Shown here one piece after another: positions 1 to 8,845 of a DNA stretch of 64,000 bases. Each line of letters opens with the position of its first letter. The first letter of the stretch is position 1. A program made the position numbers and the translations under genes. The stretch spans positions 248,001 to 312,000 of the forward strand of contig NZ_NESD01000001.1 in assembly GCF_003063545.1 (NCBI RefSeq), in the 5' to 3' direction. The notes beneath the pieces were generated by a model, which worked only from the letters and a program-made list of their open reading frames with translations, had not been told where the DNA came from and did not search any database. The stretch comes from Limnohabitans sp. Jir61. Its GTDB lineage: Bacteria > Pseudomonadota > Gammaproteobacteria > Burkholderiales > Burkholderiaceae_C.

Positions 1-6
1 CGTGGC

Positions 7-2892
7 TTGTCACAAGCTTTGCCAACCCTCGACCGTCGTGGCTTTTTGCGCCGCTCAGGTTTGGGCATTGGCGTGGGTTTGGCTGCTACACAGCTGAGCC
101 TCGTTAAAAAGGCAAATGCCTCAGGCTCAATGGTCAGCAATGGCGCTGGCAAGATCGAAGTTAAACGCACTGTGTGTACCCACTGCTCTGTGGGCTGTGC
201 TGTAGACGCCGTAGTTGAAAACGGCGTTTGGGTGCGCCAAGAAGCCGTATTTGATTCCCCCATCAACCTCGGCGCGCATTGCGCCAAAGGTGCTGCCCTG
301 CGTGAGCACGGCCACGGTGAGTTCCGTTTGCGTTACCCCATGAAGTTGGTCAACGGCAAGTACGAGCGCATCAGCTGGGATACGGCCTTGGATGAAATCA
401 GTGCCAAGCTGCTTGAGCTGCGCAAAACATCAGGCCCAGACAGCGTGTACTGGATTGGTTCATCCAAGCACAACAACGAACAGTCTTATTTGCTGCGCAA
501 GTTTGTGAGCTACTTCGGTAGCAACAACTGCGACCACCAAGCCCGTATCTGTCACTCCACCACCGTGGCGGGTGTGTCGAACACTTGGGGTTACGGTGCG
601 ATGACCAATTCGTACAACGACATGCAAAACAGCAAGGTCGCGATGTACATCGGTTCGAACGCGGCTGAAGCGCACCCAGTGTCCATGTTGCACATGCTGC
701 ACGCCAAAGAAAACGGCTGCAAGATGATCGTGGTCGATCCACGTTTCACACGTACAGCAGCCAAGGCTGACGAGTACGTGCGCATTCGCTCTGGCTCTGA
801 CATTGCCTTCTTATTTGGTCTCTTGCACATCATTTTCAAGAATGGTTGGGAAGACAAAAAGTACATCAACGACCGCGTGTTCGGCATGGACAAGGTCAAA
901 GAAGAGGTCATGGACAAGTGGACACCCGAGAAGGTGGAAGAAGTCTGTGGCGTGACCCCTGACCAGCTGCTCAAAGTTGCAACCATGCTTCATGAGAACA
1001 ACCCCGGCACTATCGTCTGGTGTATGGGCCAAACACAGCACACCATTGGCAACGCCATCGTGCGTGCCTCTTGCATCTTGCAATTGGCCTTGGGCAACAT
1101 CGGTAAATCCGGTGGCGGTACCAACATCTTCCGTGGCCACGACAACGTGCAAGGCGCCACCGACGTTGGCCCTAACCCCGACTCATTGCCTGGCTATTAC
1201 GGCATTGTTGAAGGTGCGTGGAAACACTTTGCCAAAGCATGGGGCGTGGAATTTGATTGGCTCAAAGGCCGCTTCGCCAACCCCGGCATGATGAGCAAGC
1301 CCGGCATGACCGTGTCACGCTGGATTGATGGCGTGTTGGAAAAGAACGACCTCATCGACCAAGACAGCAACCTCAAGGCCGTGTTCTATTGGGGCCATGC
1401 ACCCAACTCACAAACCCGTGGTTTGGAAATGAAGCGCGCCATGGACAAGCTGGACTTGTTGGTGGTGGTCGATCCTTATCCATCGGCCACAGCTGCCATG
1501 GCCGCCATGCCCGGCAAAGCCGAAGACCTCAACCCTAACCGTGCGGTGTACCTGTTGCCCGCTGCGACACAGTTTGAAACCAGCGGCTCATGCACTGCTT
1601 CGAATCGTTCGTTGCAATGGCGTGAGAAGGTCATTGAGCCATTGTGGGAAAGCCGTTCCGACCACATGATCATGTATCAGTTGGCGCAAAAACTCGGCTT
1701 CGGTCCAGAGCTGGTCAAGAACTACAAGCTGCAAAAAGTCAAAGGCATGGACGAACCCATGGTCGAAGACATCTTGCGCGAAATCAACAAGTCGGTGTGG
1801 ACCATTGGCTATACCGGCCAAAGCCCAGAGCGCTTGAAAGCGCACATGCGCAATATGCATTTGTTTGACGTCAAGACCCTCAAGTCCAAGGGCGGTAAAG
1901 ACAAAGAAACTGGTTACGACTTTGGCGGCGACTACTTCGGCTTGCCATGGCCTTGCTACGGCACGCCCGAACTCAAGCACCCAGGCTCCCCCAACTTGTA
2001 CGACACCTCGAAGCACGTCATGGATGGCGGCGGTAACTTCCGCGCCAACTTTGGTGTGGAGCGTGAAGGTAAAAACCTGTTGGCTGAAGATGGCTCGCAC
2101 TCCAAAGGCGCTGACATCACCACGGGCTACCCCGAACTCGACCACGTCTTGCTCAAGAAACTCGGCTGGTGGAACGAACTCACCGATGCTGAAAAAGCAT
2201 TGGCCGAAGGCAAGAATTGGAAGACCGACAACTCCGGCGGCATGATGCGTGTGTTCATGCAAAACCACGGTTGCCATCCATTTGGCAACGCCAAAGCGCG
2301 TGCGGTGGTGTGGAACTTCCCAGATCCCATCCCACAACACCGCGAGCCTTTGTATGGCACACGTCCTGACTTGATGGAGAAGTACCCCACGCACGCTGAC
2401 AAAAAAGCGTTCTGGCGTCTGCCCACCTTGTACAAAACCGTGCAAGACAAAAACATCGCCGATAAAGTGCACGAGAAGTTCCCACTCATCCTTACCTCTG
2501 GCCGTTTGGTCGAGTACGAGGGCGGCGGCGAAGAGACCCGTTCCAACCCATGGTTGGCCGAGTTGCAACAAGAAGCGTTTGTGGAAATCAACCCCAAGAC
2601 CGCAGCAGACCGTGGCATTCGCAACGGCGAGCGTGTGTGGTTGAAGAGCCCCACCGGCGCACGCTTGAATGTGCAAGCCTTGGTGACAGAGCGTGTGGAC
2701 ACAGGCACCGTTTGGATGCCCTTCCACTTCTCTGGCCGCTGGCAAGGTGAAGACATGCTCAAGTACTACCCCAAAGGTGCTGCGCCCATCGTGCGCGGTG
2801 AGGCGGTCAACACGGCCACCACGTATGGTTATGACAGCGTCACCATGATGCAAGAAACCAAAACCACCGTTTGCGACATCGAACGCGCCTAA
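7..2892 (+). CDS. fdhA: Formate dehydrogenase alpha (catalytic) subunit, molybdopterin, Tat-exported
   Basis: This is the large catalytic subunit that oxidises formate to CO2 with a Mo or W bis-pterin cofactor. A Tat signal (RR-GFLRRSG, about residues 10-18) followed by a hydrophobic stretch sends it to the periplasm. Cysteines 57, 60, 64 and 92 form the N-terminal [4Fe-4S] site. C182-H183 (ARICHS) is the metal-ligand position, so this is a Cys enzyme rather than a selenocysteine one. At 961 residues it has the usual full length, ending in the molybdopterin-dinucleotide-binding domain. The start is a TTG only six bases into the window and the frame is open to the edge, so the true start may lie upstream. 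The beta subunit follows after 10 bases with an AGGAG ribosome site. Confidence 0.93.
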   Translation: MSQALPTLDRRGFLRRSGLGIGVGLAATQLSLVKKANASGSMVSNGAGKIEVKRTVCTHCSVGCAVDAVVENGVWVRQEAVFDSPINLGAHCAKGAALREHGHGEFRLRYPMKLVNGKYERISWDTALDEISAKLLELRKTSGPDSVYWIGSSKHNNEQSYLLRKFVSYFGSNNCDHQARICHSTTVAGVSNTWGYGAMTNSYNDMQNSKVAMYIGSNAAEAHPVSMLHMLHAKENGCKMIVVDPRFTRTAAKADEYVRIRSGSDIAFLFGLLHIIFKNGWEDKKYINDRVFGMDKVKEEVMDKWTPEKVEEVCGVTPDQLLKVATMLHENNPGTIVWCMGQTQHTIGNAIVRASCILQLALGNIGKSGGGTNIFRGHDNVQGATDVGPNPDSLPGYYGIVEGAWKHFAKAWGVEFDWLKGRFANPGMMSKPGMTVSRWIDGVLEKNDLIDQDSNLKAVFYWGHAPNSQTRGLEMKRAMDKLDLLVVVDPYPSATAAMAAMPGKAEDLNPNRAVYLLPAATQFETSGSCTASNRSLQWREKVIEPLWESRSDHMIMYQLAQKLGFGPELVKNYKLQKVKGMDEPMVEDILREINKSVWTIGYTGQSPERLKAHMRNMHLFDVKTLKSKGGKDKETGYDFGGDYFGLPWPCYGTPELKHPGSPNLYDTSKHVMDGGGNFRANFGVEREGKNLLAEDGSHSKGADITTGYPELDHVLLKKLGWWNELTDAEKALAEGKNWKTDNSGGMMRVFMQNHGCHPFGNAKARAVVWNFPDPIPQHREPLYGTRPDLMEKYPTHADKKAFWRLPTLYKTVQDKNIADKVHEKFPLILTSGRLVEYEGGGEETRSNPWLAELQQEAFVEINPKTAADRGIRNGERVWLKSPTGARLNVQALVTERVDTGTVWMPFHFSGRWQGEDMLKYYPKGAAPIVRGEAVNTATTYGYDSVTMMQETKTTVCDIERA

Positions 2893-2902
2893 GGAGAATT
2901 AA

Positions 2903-3532
2903 ATGGCACGCATGAAATTTATCTGTGACGCTGAGCGTTGCATCGAGTGCAACGGTTGCGTCACCGCTTGTAAAAACGAACACGAAGTCCCATGGGGTGT
3001 GAACCGTCGCCGTGTGGTCACTCTGAACGACGGCGTTCCCGGCGAGAAGTCGATCTCTGTCGCGTGTATGCATTGTTCCGACGCGCCTTGTATGGCAGTT
3101 TGCCCTGTGAACTGCTTCTACAAGACCGACGAAGGCGTGGTCTTGCATGACAAAGACATTTGCATTGGCTGCGGCTACTGCTCATACGCTTGCCCATTTG
3201 GTGCACCTCAGTTCCCAAGCCAAGGCACCTTCGGTGTGCGCGGCAAGATGGACAAGTGCACCTTCTGCGCCGGTGGCCCTGAAGCCAACGGCAGCGAAGC
3301 TGAGTTTGAAAAATACGGTCGCAACCGTTTGGCCGAAGGCAAACTGCCTGCGTGTGCCGAAATGTGCTCGACCAAAGCCTTGCTCGCCGGTGACGGCGAT
3401 GTGGTGGCCGACATCTTCCGCAACCGCGTGGTCAAACGCAACAAGGGTGCTGAAGTGTGGGGTTGGGGCACGGCTTACGGCTCTAAGCAAGCCGGCCAAG
3501 CGCCTGCCAAAGTCGAAGGAGTGAAGAAATGA
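2903..3532 (+). CDS. fdhB: Formate dehydrogenase beta subunit, four-cluster ferredoxin protein
   Basis: This electron-transfer subunit carries electrons from the alpha subunit to the membrane cytochrome b. Several ferredoxin-type cysteine groups are visible: C13, C16, C19 and C23 (CIECNGC...C), then CMHCSDAPCMAVCP, CIGCGYCSYACP and a split group KCTFC...CAEMC, enough for four [4Fe-4S] clusters. At 209 residues it is shorter than E. coli FdnH/FdoH (about 300) and has no C-terminal membrane anchor, which resembles the FDH3-type beta subunits. An AGGAG ribosome site precedes the ATG. Its TGA overlaps the next ATG. Confidence 0.93.
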   Translation: MARMKFICDAERCIECNGCVTACKNEHEVPWGVNRRRVVTLNDGVPGEKSISVACMHCSDAPCMAVCPVNCFYKTDEGVVLHDKDICIGCGYCSYACPFGAPQFPSQGTFGVRGKMDKCTFCAGGPEANGSEAEFEKYGRNRLAEGKLPACAEMCSTKALLAGDGDVVADIFRNRVVKRNKGAEVWGWGTAYGSKQAGQAPAKVEGVKK

Positions 3533-3750
3533 TGAAACGCATGTCACTCATCATGCTAAGCGTGGCAGCACTCACCGCTTGCGGTGAAAAGGCTCAAAAC
3601 CTCGGCACCAAAAAAGACGCCACCGCTTTCAGCGGCGCTGAAAACCACTTTGTCCAGCCCGGCTGGACAGCTGGCGACAAAAACAGCTGGGAGCAACACC
3701 TGCGCGCTCGCGGCCAGTACGGCATGAACGACCACAGTCGCGCACCGTAA
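3529..3750 (+). CDS. Small putative lipoprotein of the formate dehydrogenase cluster
   Basis: I do not recognise a named family. The 73-residue product starts with a lipoprotein signal (basic MMKRM, hydrophobic core, lipobox LTAC with the Cys at about residue 18). The mature part is only about 55 residues, hydrophilic, and ends in a Trp/His-containing segment (NSWEQHLRARGQYG). The ATG overlaps the fdhB stop (ATGA) and the gamma subunit begins 16 bases downstream, so translation is coupled to the beta subunit. Position and export suggest a periplasmic accessory or assembly partner of the formate dehydrogenase; that role is inference. Confidence 0.75.
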   Translation: MMKRMSLIMLSVAALTACGEKAQNLGTKKDATAFSGAENHFVQPGWTAGDKNSWEQHLRARGQYGMNDHSRAP

Positions 3751-3765
3751 ACCAAGGGGCACATC

Positions 3766-4905
3766 ATGTACCGCTCTTTTCAATCGGTGTTGTGTGCAGC
3801 GTTGACGGTGTTTGCACTGTCGGCTGTCGCGCAAGACAAAGCGCCTGCGGCAGCCCCAGCTGTCAAAAGCGTCAACATTCAAGACGTCAAGCCTGACGCC
3901 AGCGACTCTCCCGGCTACGCCGAGCAAACCAACGGCGAACGTGGCAAGGTCCAACCTGGCAACAACGCACCCATGTGGCGCGATGTGGGCAAAGGCGTGG
4001 AAGGCTACAGCAGCCTGCCCAAGTCACAAGCCCCTGAAGCTGGCGTGCTCATTCAACCCTTCGTGCAATACCCAGGTTCGCGCCTGACCAACGGTGGTGA
4101 AGCGTGGCGTCAAGTGCGCAACAACTGGATCATCCCTTATGGTGGATCTTTGCTGTTGATCGTCTTCGGCGCGATTGCCTTGTTCTACTGGCGCAAGGGC
4201 ATGATCATGCTGCATGGCAAGCCCACAGGCGTGGAGATCGAACGCTTCACACCGTTTGAACGCTCAGCCCACTGGGCCAATGCGGGTGCGTTTGTCGTGT
4301 TGGCCTTGTCTGGCCTCACCATGGCCTTTGGTAAGTTTTTCATTCAACCCATCATTGGTGACACGCTGTTTGGTTGGATCACTTACTTGCTGAAAAACGC
4401 GCACAACTTTGCAGGCCCGCTCTTCGCTGTGTCGCTGACCATCGTGTTTGTGACGTTCGTGAAAGACAACTTGCCGAGCAAAGAAGACATCACTTGGATT
4501 CTCAAAGGCGCCGGCTTGCTCAGTGGCCAAGAAGTGCCTTCGCACCGTTTCAACGCGGGCGAAAAAGTCGTGTTTTGGGCGGGTGTGTTTGGCTTGGGTT
4601 TGGTCGTGGTGGCGTCTGGCTTCGTGCTCGACAAAATCATTCCATTCCTCGTGTACGAACGCGGCACCATGCAAATGGCACACATGATTCACGCAGTGGC
4701 CACTGTTTTGATGATGGTTATGTTCATGGGCCACATCTACATGGGCACCATCGGCATGGAAGGCGCTTACAAAGCCATGCAAACCGGCTATGTGGATGAG
4801 ACTTGGGCCAAAGAGCACCACGAACTTTGGCACGACGACATCAAAGCCGGCAAGATTCCAGCCCACCGCTCCGAAGAAGCTTCGGGCACCACAGCGCACG
4901 TTTGA
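3766..4905 (+). CDS. Formate dehydrogenase gamma subunit, membrane cytochrome b
   Basis: This membrane di-heme cytochrome b anchors the alpha-beta dimer and passes electrons to the quinone pool. The 379-residue protein has an N-terminal signal-like segment (residues 5-22), about 90 periplasmic residues, then five hydrophobic helices. Candidate heme ligands are the His of RSAHWANAG, the His of AHNFAG and the two in HMIHAVA...GHIYMG. E. coli FdnI/FdoI (about 210-217 residues) lack the N-terminal extension, which is usual in FDH3-type and cytochrome b556 homologues. It sits 16 bases after the small lipoprotein gene and 22 bases before another small exported protein. Confidence 0.9.
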   Translation: MYRSFQSVLCAALTVFALSAVAQDKAPAAAPAVKSVNIQDVKPDASDSPGYAEQTNGERGKVQPGNNAPMWRDVGKGVEGYSSLPKSQAPEAGVLIQPFVQYPGSRLTNGGEAWRQVRNNWIIPYGGSLLLIVFGAIALFYWRKGMIMLHGKPTGVEIERFTPFERSAHWANAGAFVVLALSGLTMAFGKFFIQPIIGDTLFGWITYLLKNAHNFAGPLFAVSLTIVFVTFVKDNLPSKEDITWILKGAGLLSGQEVPSHRFNAGEKVVFWAGVFGLGLVVVASGFVLDKIIPFLVYERGTMQMAHMIHAVATVLMMVMFMGHIYMGTIGMEGAYKAMQTGYVDETWAKEHHELWHDDIKAGKIPAHRSEEASGTTAHV

Positions 4906-4927
4906 TGCGTTGAACAGGAGAACAACA

Positions 4928-5293
4928 ATGAACAAAGCACTCTTAGCAATGATCTTGGCCGCAGCTAGCGCCACGGCCTTTGCCAAACTGCCCCCGCTCA
5001 GCGACGAAGCCAAAGCCAAAGCTGACGAAGCCAAAGCGAAAACTGCTCACACAGCTAAGGCTGATGCCTACTTGCTGTGCAAGTCACAAGACAAAGTTGC
5101 AGCCTACGTGCAAAAGACCAACAAAGCCAAAGCAGGCAAGCCTGAGGCTACGCCACCTTGCGCTGACCCTGGCAAGTTTGTTTACACACCACCAGAGGCT
5201 GCAGCTTCTGCACCAGCTGCCGCTGCATCTGCTCCCGCTGTGGCTGCCGCCCCAGCAAAAGCTGCCGCACCTGCAGCACCGGCTAAAAAGTAA
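4928..5293 (+). CDS. Small Ala/Lys-rich exported protein in the formate dehydrogenase cluster
   Basis: No family recognised. The 121-residue product begins with a clear signal peptide (MNKALLAMILAAASATAFA) and continues with a Lys/Ala-rich helical repeat (EAKAKADEAKAK), a short middle with two cysteines (YLLCKSQ and PPCADPG, about residues 60 and 79) and an Ala/Pro/Ser-rich tail. The frame is open upstream to 4790, but an AGGAG at 4917-4921 places the start at the ATG at 4928. A terminator follows, so this is the last gene of the structural operon. The two cysteines could form one disulfide; the low-complexity ends suggest a flexible periplasmic protein. Function unknown. Confidence 0.7.
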   Translation: MNKALLAMILAAASATAFAKLPPLSDEAKAKADEAKAKTAHTAKADAYLLCKSQDKVAAYVQKTNKAKAGKPEATPPCADPGKFVYTPPEAAASAPAAAASAPAVAAAPAKAAAPAAPAKK

Positions 5294-5316
5294 TCCACAC
5301 AGCCTCGCTGTTCATT

Positions 5317-5346
5317 GGGCCGCGCCGAAAGGTGGCGGCCCTTTTT
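5317..5346 (+). terminator. Rho-independent terminator after the formate dehydrogenase operon
   Basis: GGGCCGC pairs with GCGGCCC around a GAAA-capped inner stem (GCC/GGT with one bulged G), followed by five T. It lies between the 121-residue exported protein and fdhD, so fdhD is probably expressed from its own promoter or by read-through. Confidence 0.8.
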
Positions 5347-5365
5347 GTTGTAGCCTACTCAGCTT

Positions 5366-6244
5366 ATGTCCTTAGATTCTTCTGTGCTGCCGCACCTCAC
5401 CCAAGCCCAAGCCGAACTGACCCGCCACATCGACGTGGTCAATGAGCACGGTGTGCGCGAGCAAGTGTCCATTCCCGCCGAGCGGGCACTGACGGTGTAT
5501 GTAGACAAACGCGAAATCGTCACCCTCATGACCTTGGGCGCACACCCCGAGTTGTTGGTGTTGGGCTATTTGCGCAACCAACGTTTGGTGGGTGATGTGA
5601 GCGAGGTTGAATCCATCACGGTGGACTGGGATGCAGGCGAAGATGGCGCAGGTGTGGCGGCAGTCAAAACTCGTCACGGCATTGCCGACATTGCGGCACG
5701 CACCGAAAAGCGCGTGGTCACCACAGGTTGCGGGCAGGGCAGTGTGTTTGGTGATTTGATGGCTGAGATTGACACCTTGGCATTGCCCGATGCTCGCATC
5801 AGTCAAGCACGTTTGTATGCGGTGCTCAATGCCATTCGCTTGCAAGAAACCACCTACAAGTCTGCTGGCTCGGTGCATGGCTGTGCGCTGTTCAGCGGCG
5901 AACAAATGCAAATCTTTGTAGAAGATGTAGGCCGCCACAACGCCATCGACACCATCGCAGGATGGATGTGGATGAATAACGTGAAGGCCAATGCTGATTC
6001 GATTTTTTACACCACTGGTCGCTTGACCAGCGAGATGGTGATGAAGTCTGCGCAAATGGGCGTGGCCGTGGTGGTGTCGCGCAGCGGCATCACGCAAATG
6101 GGCTACGACGTGGCCACACGTTTGCAGCTGTGCACGATTGGCCGTGCGACGAACAAACACTTTCTTTGTTACACATCACCTGAACGCATGCAGCTCGATC
6201 CATCGCTGGCCGTGGGTGGTGTGCAGAAGGTGGCTGGCATATGA
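5366..6244 (+). CDS. fdhD: Formate dehydrogenase accessory sulfurtransferase FdhD
   Basis: FdhD passes sulfur from a cysteine desulfurase to the molybdopterin cofactor, a step needed for active formate dehydrogenase. The 292-residue length is normal, and family blocks are visible: ERALTVYVDKREI with TLMTLG, TTGCGQGS, SAGSVHGCALF, EDVGRHNAIDTIAG, and TTGRLTSEMVMKSAQ. The loop that carries CXXC (C121/C124) in E. coli reads C122-G-Q-G here, so only the first Cys is present. Its stop overlaps the ATG of the next gene by four bases. The neighbourhood with the structural genes supports the call. Confidence 0.93.
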   Translation: MSLDSSVLPHLTQAQAELTRHIDVVNEHGVREQVSIPAERALTVYVDKREIVTLMTLGAHPELLVLGYLRNQRLVGDVSEVESITVDWDAGEDGAGVAAVKTRHGIADIAARTEKRVVTTGCGQGSVFGDLMAEIDTLALPDARISQARLYAVLNAIRLQETTYKSAGSVHGCALFSGEQMQIFVEDVGRHNAIDTIAGWMWMNNVKANADSIFYTTGRLTSEMVMKSAQMGVAVVVSRSGITQMGYDVATRLQLCTIGRATNKHFLCYTSPERMQLDPSLAVGGVQKVAGI

Positions 6245-8820
6245 GCGCAGGCGTGACATGGTGGTCGCAGGCATGGCGCACGCTGTGGCGTGACGCCCGC
6301 GCGGGCGAGCTGCGCTTGCTGGTGGTGGCTGTTGCATTGGGCGTGGCAGCCCTCAGTTCGGTCAGCTTTTTGGCTGATCGTTTGAACGGTGGTTTGCAAC
6401 GCGATGCACGTCAATTGCTCGGCGGTGATGTGGTGGTGGTGAGTGATCAAGCCACGCCTGCACACATCATGCAACGCGCCAAAGAAGACGGCTTGCAAGG
6501 TGTCACTACCTTGAGCTTTCCGACCATGGCGCGTGGACAAGCGCAAAACGGTGCGCAGAGTAGTAGCCGTTTGGTAGCGCTCAAAGCCGTGGAGTCAGGC
6601 TACCCCTTGCGTGGCGAACTCAAAGTTGCCAGCAGATTGGCGCAGGCAAATGTGGCAGAAAAAACCACGCTCATTCCTCCCATGGGTGAAGTGTGGATAG
6701 AAGCGGGCGGCTTAGAAGCCTTGGGTCTTGATGTGGGCGACAGCGTGTTGCTCGGCAACAGCCGTTTGCGCATCAGCCGCGTGTTGGTGAATGAGCCCGA
6801 CCGTGGTGCTGGCTTCATGAACTTCGCACCACGTGTGTTGATGAACAGTGCTGATCTAGAAGCTACCGCCCTGATTCAACCTGCCAGTCGTGTGACGTGG
6901 CGCTATGCAGTGGTTGGCGCTGATAACGCCACGAAAAACTTTTTGGCATGGGCCGAAGCAGAGAGTAAAAAGCCAGAGGTGCGTGGCGTGCGTGTGGAGT
7001 CGCTCGAAGCGGGCCGCCCAGAGATGCGCCAAACCTTGGACCGTGCGGGCAAGTTCTTAAACCTCGTGGCACTGCTAGCCGCCTTGCTCAGTGCTGTAGC
7101 TGTGGCCTTGGCGGCCCGAGCCTTTGCCGCACGACATTTGGATGACTGTGCCATGTTGCGCGTGTTGGGCTTGAGCCAACGCCACATTGCCTTGTCTTAC
7201 ACCGCTGAGTTTGTGTGGGTGGGCAGCTTTGCCAGCGTGTTGGGTTTGGCCTTGGGCTATGGCGTGCACTTGGTGTTCGTCGCTTTGCTCAAAGGCTTGG
7301 TCGAAACGGCTTTGCCTGCGCCCAGCGTGTGGCCGGTGGTGTATGGCCTAGGTACGGGCCTAACGTTGCTGCTCGCGTTTGGTTTGCCACCCGTGTTGCA
7401 GTTGGCCAGCGTGCCAGCGCTGCGCGTGATGCGCCGCGATGTGGGCGAACTCAAAGCCACCACACTCAGTGTGTGGGCCTTAGGACTCACAGGTTTTGCG
7501 GTGTTGCTGATTGCCGTTAGCCGTGATTTGAAACTTGGCCTCATGGTGGTGGGTGGATTTGCTGGTGCGGTGATGTTGTTTGCTGGCATGGCTTGGTTGG
7601 CGGTGTTTGTATTGCGTCGCAGTGTTGTCGAGGGTGCTGCGCCCCCCTGGTTGATGCTGGCCACGCGTCAAATCAGCGCGCGCCCTGTGTATGCCATGGT
7701 GCAGGTGAGTTCTCTCGCGGTGGGCTTGCTGGCCTTGGCCTTGCTGGTGTTGCTGCGCACTGATCTGATCAGCAGCTGGCGCAATGCCACGCCGGTGGAT
7801 GCACCCAACCGTTTTGTTTTGAATATCCAGCCATCTCAGTCAGAGTCGTTTTTACAAACCTTGCGCGAAGCAGGTGTGACCAAGCTCGATTGGTACCCGA
7901 TGGTGCGTGCGCGTTTGGTAGCCGTGAACGACCTGATCGTCACGCCTGATAGCTACACCGAAGAACGTGCCCAGAGATTGGTAGACCGCGAGTTCAACGT
8001 CTCGTTCAGTGCCGACAAGCCTGAGCACAACACCGTGGTTGCGGGTGCGTGGCAAGCCGAAGAAGTCGATGGCTTGAGCATCGAAGAAGGCATTGCCAAA
8101 ACCTTGAAGCTCAAGATGGGCGACAAGCTGCGCTTTGACATGGCGGGTGTGTTGCACGAAGCACGCATTACTTCAGTGCGGCGTGTGGACTGGACATCCA
8201 TGCGTGCCAACTTCTTTGTGATGTATCCCGTCAGTCGTTTGACCACGGGTGCGGGGTTTAATGTGCCCACCACGTACATTGTCGCGTTTCGTGCGCCGCA
8301 GCGTGTCACGGCTGCTGAAACCAATCAGCCTACGCCCAACTTTGACAACCAACTCATCAACCGTTTCCCCAACGTCACCAGCGTGGACATGGGTGCAACC
8401 TTGAACCAAGTGCAAAGCGTGCTCGGCCAAGTGGTGAGTGCGGTGGAGTTTTTGTTCTTGTTCACTTTGGCGGCAGGCCTTGTCGTGTTGTTTGCCGCAG
8501 TGACGGCCACGCGTGAAGAGCGTGCGCGTGAATACGCGGTGCTGCGTGCCCTCGGTGCATCCAACCAACTGCTGGCAAATGTGCAACGCGCCGAGTTGGC
8601 AGGCATTGGCGCACTGGCCGGTTTGCTGGCCACTGGTGTGGCCATGCTGATGGGCTGGGGCTTGGCCCGATTTGCGTTTGAGTTTGAATGGACGGCCAGC
8701 CCGTGGGTGCCTTTGTTGGGCGCAGTGGTGGGTGCGTTGCTTGCGTTGGCGGCAGGCTGGTGGGGCTTGCGCGATGTGCTGCGCCGCCCTGTGGTGCAAA
8801 CCTTGCGCCAAGCATCTTGA
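6241..8820 (+). CDS. Large FtsX-family ABC transporter permease (YbbP-like)
   Basis: An 859-residue inner-membrane permease with the duplicated FtsX/MacB layout: an N-terminal helix (about 20-45), a periplasmic domain to about 260, a core of helices (about 265-500), a second periplasmic domain (about 510-710), and three C-terminal helices (about 720-850). This matches YbbP-type permeases, which usually pair with a YbbA ATPase and a TesA-type lipase; neither gene is in this window. The ATG overlaps the fdhD stop (ATGA), so the two are probably translated together, although no functional link to formate metabolism is known. The substrate is not known; lipid or envelope handling is inferred from the family. 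Confidence 0.85.
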   Translation: MSAGVTWWSQAWRTLWRDARAGELRLLVVAVALGVAALSSVSFLADRLNGGLQRDARQLLGGDVVVVSDQATPAHIMQRAKEDGLQGVTTLSFPTMARGQAQNGAQSSSRLVALKAVESGYPLRGELKVASRLAQANVAEKTTLIPPMGEVWIEAGGLEALGLDVGDSVLLGNSRLRISRVLVNEPDRGAGFMNFAPRVLMNSADLEATALIQPASRVTWRYAVVGADNATKNFLAWAEAESKKPEVRGVRVESLEAGRPEMRQTLDRAGKFLNLVALLAALLSAVAVALAARAFAARHLDDCAMLRVLGLSQRHIALSYTAEFVWVGSFASVLGLALGYGVHLVFVALLKGLVETALPAPSVWPVVYGLGTGLTLLLAFGLPPVLQLASVPALRVMRRDVGELKATTLSVWALGLTGFAVLLIAVSRDLKLGLMVVGGFAGAVMLFAGMAWLAVFVLRRSVVEGAAPPWLMLATRQISARPVYAMVQVSSLAVGLLALALLVLLRTDLISSWRNATPVDAPNRFVLNIQPSQSESFLQTLREAGVTKLDWYPMVRARLVAVNDLIVTPDSYTEERAQRLVDREFNVSFSADKPEHNTVVAGAWQAEEVDGLSIEEGIAKTLKLKMGDKLRFDMAGVLHEARITSVRRVDWTSMRANFFVMYPVSRLTTGAGFNVPTTYIVAFRAPQRVTAAETNQPTPNFDNQLINRFPNVTSVDMGATLNQVQSVLGQVVSAVEFLFLFTLAAGLVVLFAAVTATREERAREYAVLRALGASNQLLANVQRAELAGIGALAGLLATGVAMLMGWGLARFAFEFEWTASPWVPLLGAVVGALLALAAGWWGLRDVLRRPVVQTLRQAS

Positions 8821-8845
8821 ATCGCCTAGAAGCTTGTAGAGCAAG

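Noticed and set aside
1588..2853. 421-codon open frame on the minus strand inside fdhA
   Set aside because: It is antisense to the catalytic subunit with full motifs in the plus frame; the product is His/Val-rich with no domain. Codon bias makes such frames common here.
4264..5034. 256-codon minus-strand frame over the gamma subunit and the small exported protein
   Set aside because: It spans two genes on the opposite strand, has no motif and a His-rich composition typical of shadow frames.
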